The notes under the pieces: generated by a model
Database searches by the model: none
Told to the model about the DNA's origin: nothing
The model's input: the letters and a program-made list of their open reading frames with translations, nothing else
DNA from: JBBTYG01 sp964483045
Lineage (GTDB): Bacteria > Patescibacteriota > Minisyncoccia > UBA6257 > 2-01-FULL-56-20
Length of the DNA: 10,356 bases
Reading direction: 5' to 3'
Assembly (NCBI GenBank): GCA_964483045.1
Contig: CAYZZK010000026.1
Span: 1-10,356, forward strand
In this document: positions 5,251 to 10,356 of the stretch, piece after piece
How positions within the stretch are numbered: position 1 is the stretch's first letter
Layout of the letters: each line of letters starts with the position of its first letter
Program-made: the position numbers and the translations under genes

Positions 5251-6495
5251 CTATTCGTAACGCAGTGCGTCGGTTGGATTAAGCCGCGAGGCGCGGTAAG
5301 CGGGATAGATGCCGAACGCGAGTCCGGTTATCGTCGATACTCCTGCGGCGAGAAGGACGGCATAGAGCGGCAACCGCAGAACCCAATGTATAGTCGTGAG
5401 ATTGGTTACGCCGACATATACCGCAGCGGTGATAAGCGAGCCGGCAGCAATGCCCGCGATGCCGCCCAAGAGCGTCAGCATTACCGATTCAAAGAGGAAC
5501 TGGCTCAAGATATCCCTCTGTGTCGCGCCAAGCGCTTTTCGGAGTCCGATTTCCCTTGTCCGCTCCACGACGGAGACGAGCATGATGTTCATAATCCCGA
5601 TGCCGCCGACGACAAGCGAGATAAAGGCGATCGAGGTAAGGAAGAGACTCAAAATCGAAGTAATGTTTCCCAATACCGAGAGGGCGTCTTCCTGTGTGCG
5701 GATCGTGAAATCGTCTTTGTCCGGATTTGTGATTCCGTGGCTCCGCCGGAGTGCCGAGGAAATCGCTTCCGTGGTGAACGCTATGGTGTAGGCGTTGTTC
5801 GCCTGTATCGTAAGCGCGTTGTAATAGTCAATTCCGAGAAGTTGTTTTTGCGCGACGACAAGCGGGACAATGACGAGATTGTCTTGGTCGATTCCGAAAG
5901 GTCCCACGCCTTTTTCTTCGAGCACGCCGATGACTCTGAAGGTGAGGTCCCGAAGCCGGACGGTTTTGCCAATCGGTTCTTTTTCGCCAAAAAGAGTTTT
6001 CGTGATTTCTGACCCCAGTACGGCGACGTGGTCGAACGATGCCGCTTCGGAATTGATGAATGGCCGGCCTTGGACAACGTTGAAATTCCTGATCGAGAAA
6101 AACTCTTCGCTGGTGCCTTCGTAGGTTACCGTCGCATCGTTGTTTTCATAGACTATTTTTGCCTGCCCGCGCACTTCAGCTGCCACTTTTTCCACGGAGA
6201 GCTCGCGCCGGATGGCCTCCGCATCTTTTTCGGTGAGTGTTTTTATAACGATGCCTTGCACCGAGGCCGGAGACGAGAAGCGCGATCCTTTGGTTGCGCC
6301 GGGTATCACAAAAATAAGATTGGAGCCGATGCCTTGCACTTGGTCCAAAATAAGCTGCTGCGCGGAAGCGCCGATAGACATGAGCAGTATCACCGACCCG
6401 ATGCCTATCACGATGCCGAGCATGGTTAAGAGCGATCGGAGCTTGGCGTGGCGAAGCCCTCGCGATGCAGTAAGTATGATGTCGTTAAGTCGCAT
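5251..6495 (-). CDS. MacB/FtsX-type ABC transporter permease
   Basis: This 414-residue integral membrane protein is the permease half of a type VII (MacB-like) ABC exporter, which moves substrates by mechanotransmission outside the membrane. Its layout is typical: a first membrane helix (about 21-42), a large extracytoplasmic MacB core domain (about 45-275), and three C-terminal helices (about 279-307, 335-361, 376-398). The conserved coupling segment ERTREIGLRKALGATQRDIL (311-330) contacts the ATPase, and the C-terminus YPAYRASRLNPTDALRYE (398 onward) is a family hallmark. The ATPase domain is not fused, unlike in E. coli MacB, and is encoded just upstream with a gap of 29 bases. An upstream ATG in the gap runs into a TAA before this start, so ATG 6495 is the likely start; it has no Shine-Dalgarno sequence. 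The substrate is unknown. Confidence 0.95.
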   Translation of the reverse strand: MRLNDIILTASRGLRHAKLRSLLTMLGIVIGIGSVILLMSIGASAQQLILDQVQGIGSNLIFVIPGATKGSRFSSPASVQGIVIKTLTEKDAEAIRRELSVEKVAAEVRGQAKIVYENNDATVTYEGTSEEFFSIRNFNVVQGRPFINSEAASFDHVAVLGSEITKTLFGEKEPIGKTVRLRDLTFRVIGVLEEKGVGPFGIDQDNLVIVPLVVAQKQLLGIDYYNALTIQANNAYTIAFTTEAISSALRRSHGITNPDKDDFTIRTQEDALSVLGNITSILSLFLTSIAFISLVVGGIGIMNIMLVSVVERTREIGLRKALGATQRDILSQFLFESVMLTLLGGIAGIAAGSLITAAVYVGVTNLTTIHWVLRLPLYAVLLAAGVSTITGLAFGIYPAYRASRLNPTDALRYE

Positions 6496-6524
6496 GGGTT
6501 AGCTAATTTTTTGGATATGCATGG

Positions 6525-7229
6525 TTACTTGAAAAATTTGCGGCCTGCTTTCGCTATTGGCTTGTCCGTGACTATGCGCCCGTCCTTGAGTTCGATGAGC
6601 CGGTCCGCAAATTCGGCTGTATATGTTTCGTGAGTGACGAGGATGATTGTTCTTCCGGAGGCGTGCAATTCGTCCAATATTTCCATGATCTGGGCGCCGG
6701 ATTTCGAGTCGAGATTTCCGGTGGGCTCATCCGCGAAAACCACATTGGGATTAGTGACGAGCGCACGGGCGATCGCGACGCGCTGTTTTTGCCCGCCGGA
6801 AAGTTTTCCGGCCTCGACGTCTGTTTTTTCAGTAAGCCCGACGGCGCGAATAGCGGAGGTTATAAGTTCCTTCCGTTTCTCGGGCGGAACGTCCGGCGAA
6901 TACATGAGCGGAAGTTCCACATTTTCATACACCGACGAGCGCGAGAGCAGATTGAAGGATTGAAACACGAAGCCGATTTCCTTGTTGCGTATGCGCGCAA
7001 GGTCGATATCTTTTAATCCCTCGGTTTTTTTTCCCGCGAACGTGTACGATCCGGAGGTTGGTCGGTCGAGAAAACTTAGAACGTGGAGCAATGTCGATTT
7101 TCCGGAACCGGAAGGCCCCATAATAGAAACGAATTCGCCTTTGCCGATATCGAGCGTGATATCCGCGAGCGCCTGCGTTTTGGTGCCGTCATTGCCGTAT
7201 GTTTTGTGAAGATTACGGATCGAGATCAT
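6525..7229 (-). CDS. ABC exporter ATPase, MacB/LolD type
   Basis: This 234-residue nucleotide-binding subunit powers the permease encoded next to it, at the inner face of the membrane. All motifs are intact: Walker A GPSGSGKST (38-46), Q-loop FVFQSFNLL with Q90, signature LSGGQKQRVAIARAL (from 143), Walker B VVFADE with catalytic E168, D-loop in GNLDSKSG and the H-loop histidine H200. The sequence EPTGNLDS after Walker B and the FNLL after the Q-loop are typical of the LolD/MacB/FtsE group. The start ATG overlaps the stop of the membrane fusion protein gene as ATGA (7226-7229), so translation is probably coupled, and there is no separate ribosome binding site. It has usual family length apart from a short basic tail. 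Confidence 0.97.
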   Translation of the reverse strand: MISIRNLHKTYGNDGTKTQALADITLDIGKGEFVSIMGPSGSGKSTLLHVLSFLDRPTSGSYTFAGKKTEGLKDIDLARIRNKEIGFVFQSFNLLSRSSVYENVELPLMYSPDVPPEKRKELITSAIRAVGLTEKTDVEAGKLSGGQKQRVAIARALVTNPNVVFADEPTGNLDSKSGAQIMEILDELHASGRTIILVTHETYTAEFADRLIELKDGRIVTDKPIAKAGRKFFK

Positions 7230-8779
7230 TGGGCGGCTTTGCGTCCGACGTTCACAACGCTTTCTCCGAGCGTAACGCCGGAAACAATTTCCACATTCCC
7301 GTTCTTGTCGCGGAGCCCCACGGTGACGGGATATTCTGTGACGGTGCCATGCTCATATTTTTGGACGAATGTTCCCTGTTTCTTCTCCGTAAGCGCTTCT
7401 TGCGGAAGTATGAGCACGTCGTTTTTCCGATCCGTTTCTATGGAAAGATTCGCCGTGAGCCCGCTCTTCAGGCGCCCGTCGGGCGCATCAAGGCCGATGA
7501 CTGTTTTAAAGTTAACGACGCCGTCTATGACTGTTTCCGCCGGATCAATTTTTATCACTTTTCCTGAAAATGTTTCTTCCGGAAATGCGTCGAATGTGAT
7601 ACTAACGGCGTCTCCGAGGGAAATTTTCCCTATGTCCACTTCCGGAATATTGGCATCGATTTCGAATTTGTTTTTTGAAATGACGGACGCGAGCACCGCA
7701 TTGGGGGAAACCACCTCCCCGGTTTTCCCGTCCATTTTTGCGACCACTCCGGCTATGGGGGATCGGAGCACAGTTTGATTTACTCGCGCCTGCGCGACTG
7801 CCACGCTCGCTTCCGCTTGAGCTAGCTGGGCCTCTTGGGCGTGTATGTCTTCTGGTGTTGAGCCGGCAAGCTGGAGCGCCAGTTCGTTTTTTTGCTGGTC
7901 AATCGCTATTTTCCCCGAAGCGATGTTTTGAATTTCGCCGTTTATGTCCGATATTGCCGTATTTACCGCCGAGCGGGCAGTGGTCACATTGGTTTTGTAG
8001 GTGCTTGCGACGGCTGACGGCGAACTTACAATGGCATCCATCGTTCGATTGAGGAACGTAAGAATTTTTTGAAGATGGGACAAGGCATGTGCGGCTGCCG
8101 ATTCGAGTTCATCCGAAGACGACTGCGAGGTGAGCCCGGCCAGCTCGCTTTTCCAAGCATTTAGTTCCGCGCCCGCGATGATACGCCCTGATTGCGAGTC
8201 AATTTGCGCCTGCGGGTTGCTCACTGGGAATGTAAGTTGGGGATATATGCCGTCTGCGTCTGTAAATAATGCACTTAATTGGTTCCGGACGGCATCGTCT
8301 GTTTTTGCGTAGGCATCGTTCAATATTTGTGTAACGCTGCCGTATTCGTTCGCGAGGTCTTGCTCCGCCTTGAGAAGGTTCGTTTTGGCGATCTGTATAT
8401 CTTCGGGCCTTGTTCCGCGCACAAGTTCGTCGAGTTTGGCTTTTTGCGCTTGTGCGTTCGCTACTGCCTCGGCGAGGGAAGCCCGCAGTTCGGAGGAATC
8501 GAGTTCTATAAGTATTTGCCCGGGCTGCACATCGTCTCCCTCATTCGCCCGGATTCGAGAAATCTTTCCGGTCATTTCGAACGCAAGGTCAAGCTTATCC
8601 ACGGGAGTGATTTTGCCTGTAACGATTACCTCTTGGCTGATGCTGCCTTTCTGCACCTCGACCATGGTAAGCGGCGCGCCTCCCCTGAATTTGCTGAAAG
8701 CAATTCCTCCGGCTACAAGAACAACGACCGCCACGGCAGCAATTCCAAGTTTACTTTTAAAAAAGGTTTTTAATGCCAT
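7226..8779 (-). CDS. Membrane fusion (HlyD/MacA-like) exporter subunit
   Basis: This periplasmic-adaptor-type protein is anchored by one N-terminal helix (about 12-28). The first half of the lipoyl-like domain is at 65-98 (GKISRIRANEGDDVQPGQ) and the second half at 336-370 (LRSPIAGVVAKMDGKTGEVV), then the beta-barrel and membrane-proximal domains up to residue 517. Between the lipoyl halves are two helical arms, each starting with a G(T/S)xPEDI motif (residues 122-128 and 306-312), with a large insertion (about 146-290). I use ATG 8779: the open frame extends to a TTG at 8866, but those 29 codons come before the signal anchor and cover the likely promoter. No Shine-Dalgarno sequence is present. 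MacA relatives are usually under 400 residues, so this is long. No TolC-type gene is in the window, which fits a one-membrane organism. Confidence 0.92.
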   Translation of the reverse strand: MALKTFFKSKLGIAAVAVVVLVAGGIAFSKFRGGAPLTMVEVQKGSISQEVIVTGKITPVDKLDLAFEMTGKISRIRANEGDDVQPGQILIELDSSELRASLAEAVANAQAQKAKLDELVRGTRPEDIQIAKTNLLKAEQDLANEYGSVTQILNDAYAKTDDAVRNQLSALFTDADGIYPQLTFPVSNPQAQIDSQSGRIIAGAELNAWKSELAGLTSQSSSDELESAAAHALSHLQKILTFLNRTMDAIVSSPSAVASTYKTNVTTARSAVNTAISDINGEIQNIASGKIAIDQQKNELALQLAGSTPEDIHAQEAQLAQAEASVAVAQARVNQTVLRSPIAGVVAKMDGKTGEVVSPNAVLASVISKNKFEIDANIPEVDIGKISLGDAVSITFDAFPEETFSGKVIKIDPAETVIDGVVNFKTVIGLDAPDGRLKSGLTANLSIETDRKNDVLILPQEALTEKKQGTFVQKYEHGTVTEYPVTVGLRDKNGNVEIVSGVTLGESVVNVGRKAAQ

Positions 8780-8803
8780 TGTGTATAGTGTTTTATAGGC
8801 GTA

Positions 8804-8832
8804 ATCGTACCCGAAAATTTGCTTAATTGCAA
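8804..8832 (-). promoter_or_regulatory. Candidate promoter of the exporter operon
   Basis: On the minus strand TTGCAA (8832-8827) and TACGAT (8809-8804) are spaced by exactly 17 bases; each matches 4 of 6 consensus positions. Transcription would start roughly 18 bases before ATG 8779. A TATAAA at 8797-8792 is a competing -10 that would give an almost leaderless mRNA. The position, between the terminator at 8922-8953 and the first exporter gene, is where a promoter is required. Confidence 0.4.
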
Positions 8833-8921
8833 AGATTTTTTCAGTAATCGAAAAGTGATACGACAAGGATTTTCGGAGCGCGCTCTGGATGCCTGCAAAA
8901 ACTTTTGCCCGTATCGAAGTA

Positions 8922-8953
8922 TAAAAAAGGAGCGGAGAAATTTTCTCCGCTCC
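8922..8953 (-). terminator. Rho-independent terminator of the ParB-like gene
   Basis: Read on the minus strand, GGAGCGGAGAA pairs perfectly with TTCTCCGCTCC (11 bp, 8929-8939 with 8943-8953) around a three-base loop and is followed by six T residues (8928-8923). It lies about 17 bases after the stop of the ParB-like gene and separates it from the exporter operon. Confidence 0.92.
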
Positions 8954-8970
8954 CGTGTTTATCTGATGGC

Positions 8971-10356
8971 TTACGCGATTCTTTTTCGCTCGGCGAGGAT
9001 TTGCTCCCTTGCCAGCTTCAGTTGTTCCGATATCTGATCGATGTTATTGAGGAGTTCGGTAACCACCGCCGGTGCGCGATGATTGACGAAGTTTTCGAAA
9101 ACTTCGGTGTCCATTCCTCGCATATCCACCGCATCTCCCCGCAGTCGGTTGAGCATGCGCTCAAGGATTTCGACCGCCTTGCTTGGTTTTCTTTTGCCTT
9201 TCCGTTCGGGAATCCACTCTCGAGCAAGTTGTTGGGCGATAGCGAGCCGCAGTTTTTTGCTCGGCTCCGCCATTATCTGATCGCAGAGACTTTGCTGCAT
9301 CTCCGCCGGCACCGATGCGATGACGGAGGCGATCTGGAACGGAAGCCGCTCGTTCTTTGGCGTCGGCGGATCAAGCAGTGCCCGAAGTTCTGGAAGCAGT
9401 TTCTGGAAGGCGAGATGCCCCCGAACCCAGGCCAGAGACTTTCCTGATATTTCCATGATCCTCGCAAGAGGAACGTTTGCATCCCGCAGCCGCTGGAACG
9501 CAATCGACAACTCAAGTCGGCTATGCGATTCCTTGTTCAGATCCGCAGTAATCGCTTCCTCGAGCTGTTGGGTTTTGTCCTTAATATCTCTTCGTACAAC
9601 AGCAAGGAGATGAGTGATTCCTTTGAGTTTTGCGGCTCGGAGTCTGCGTTCGCCCGCAATAAGTTCGTAGTCATGATCCGGATCTGCCGTGACGGGGATC
9701 ACGATGATCGATTGGCTCTGCCCGCTTTGAAGACTTGTCCCGAGCTCTTCGAGTTTCCGCAAGTTGAAGTTTACCCGCGGCTGCTCTTCGAACCTTCGGA
9801 TGCGGGCGACCGGAATTTTGAGCAAAATGGGCTCAAGATTTTTTTCTCCCGAGCCGAGCGTGGCCGCTCGTGCCGCCGGTGGCGGATTTGCCGCCGACGG
9901 TTTCAAGCTTGCCCGCGGAGCTGGTTCAGCCGGTTTTATCTGCCAAGCTGCCGGTACGGGCCTCGCCGATTGAGCTGGCGCCGTTACTGTAGCCGAACCC
10001 GCCGCCGCTTCTGCTTTCGGAGAAGCCGGAGGCGGATGTGGCGGGGGATGCCGTGATGCTGCCGGTATTGCCGCCGGGGCAACATGCCCGTTTTCTTGCC
10101 AAGGCAAACACTGAAATTCCCAGTTCGCTAATTTTTCGCCGTTCGCGGCGATGCTGCTTGTTTTAATGTGCCTGGCGGGAGGATTGAAGTCGAAAACTTT
10201 TCCCCTGTCCAGCAGAACTTCTGTTCCGTTATCGACTCGCACGAGCCGGAATTCTTTTTCGTTTGAAGTGAGGTAAACTGCGAACTGCCTGCTGCCGGGG
10301 TCTGCTCCTAAATACAGTTGTTCGGGTCTACCGTGCCTTTGAGTAAATCCGAATCC
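8971..10356 (-). CDS. ParB-family DNA-binding protein, 5' end beyond window
   Basis: The frame is open to the window edge, giving at least 461 residues; a GTG at 10242 is only an internal candidate start. Numbering from that GTG, residues 138-235 form a ParB N-terminal (ParB/Srx-fold) domain with the box GERRLRAAK (197-205), the CTP-binding motif that controls sliding clamp formation in ParB proteins, and with ITADLNKE (231-238) matching the conserved block that follows. A helix-turn-helix (VPLARIMEISGKSLAWVRGHL, about 257-277) recognises DNA. The C-terminus is helical, ends in a charged probable coiled coil (about 390-423) and may dimerise. Before the core is a Pro/Ala-rich linker (about 54-128) and an unrecognised N-terminal region with a WEFQCLPWQ segment. 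ParB proteins help segregate chromosomes or plasmids, but no parA or parS is visible here, so a segregation role is inferred. A strong terminator follows. Confidence 0.85.
   Translation of the reverse strand, partial: GFGFTQRHGRPEQLYLGADPGSRQFAVYLTSNEKEFRLVRVDNGTEVLLDRGKVFDFNPPARHIKTSSIAANGEKLANWEFQCLPWQENGHVAPAAIPAASRHPPPHPPPASPKAEAAAGSATVTAPAQSARPVPAAWQIKPAEPAPRASLKPSAANPPPAARAATLGSGEKNLEPILLKIPVARIRRFEEQPRVNFNLRKLEELGTSLQSGQSQSIIVIPVTADPDHDYELIAGERRLRAAKLKGITHLLAVVRRDIKDKTQQLEEAITADLNKESHSRLELSIAFQRLRDANVPLARIMEISGKSLAWVRGHLAFQKLLPELRALLDPPTPKNERLPFQIASVIASVPAEMQQSLCDQIMAEPSKKLRLAIAQQLAREWIPERKGKRKPSKAVEILERMLNRLRGDAVDMRGMDTEVFENFVNHRAPAVVTELLNNIDQISEQLKLAREQILAERKRIA

Noticed and set aside
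8780..8866. TTG start giving a 546-residue fusion protein
   Set aside because: The extra 29 residues precede the membrane anchor and overlap the likely promoter elements; ATG 8779 gives a normal signal-anchor start.
9914..10081. Pro/Ala repeat region of the ParB gene as a DNA repeat or mobile insertion
   Set aside because: It is a low-complexity linker with no exact DNA repeat units, no flanking direct repeats and an intact reading frame.
1..10356. tRNA genes, CRISPR arrays, insertion sequences
   Set aside because: No tRNA-like T-arm in a cloverleaf context, no regularly spaced repeats and no transposase or terminal inverted repeats were seen on either strand.

Overview
The window reads as a chromosomal segment of a bacterium that is probably a member of the Patescibacteria/CPR, Parcubacteria-like. 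This is an inference from the gene set and style: compact genes, a MacAB-type exporter with an over-long fusion protein, a small exported Cys protein of a kind I associate with these genomes, a one-domain RRM protein, and almost no Shine-Dalgarno sequences. No rRNA or other taxonomic marker is present, so the assignment is moderate at best. I see no mobile element, CRISPR array or tRNA.

Left part (1-2900). A complete ftsZ on the plus strand ends in a terminator whose T-tract overlaps the stop codon of a convergent rmuC. Upstream of rmuC on the minus strand lies a strong terminator with a GAAA loop, which ends a single-RRM RNA-binding protein gene. RmuC therefore appears to have its own promoter.

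Middle (2888-3740). About 350 bases before the next gene hold a GC-rich structured region: a perfect 12-bp stem enclosing smaller hairpins, then a palindrome and a hairpin plus T-tract. It may be a plus-strand small RNA or the structured 5' leader of the RRM gene, and I cannot name a known family. It is followed by a small exported protein with six cysteines, preceded by the only good ribosome binding site in the window.

Right part (3740-8779, minus strand). Five genes run in one direction: membrane fusion protein, ABC ATPase (4-base ATGA overlap), MacB/FtsX-type permease, a membrane-anchored matrixin-like zinc protease with a coiled-coil insertion, and a His-rich multi-pass membrane protein. 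The first three form a MacAB-like exporter. The last two follow at gaps of 31 and 49 bases and may be functional partners.

Right edge (8971 to the end). A ParB-family protein has a classic ParB/HTH core behind a Pro/Ala-rich linker and an unrecognised N-terminal region. The gene ends at a strong terminator and runs off the window, so its true start is not seen.
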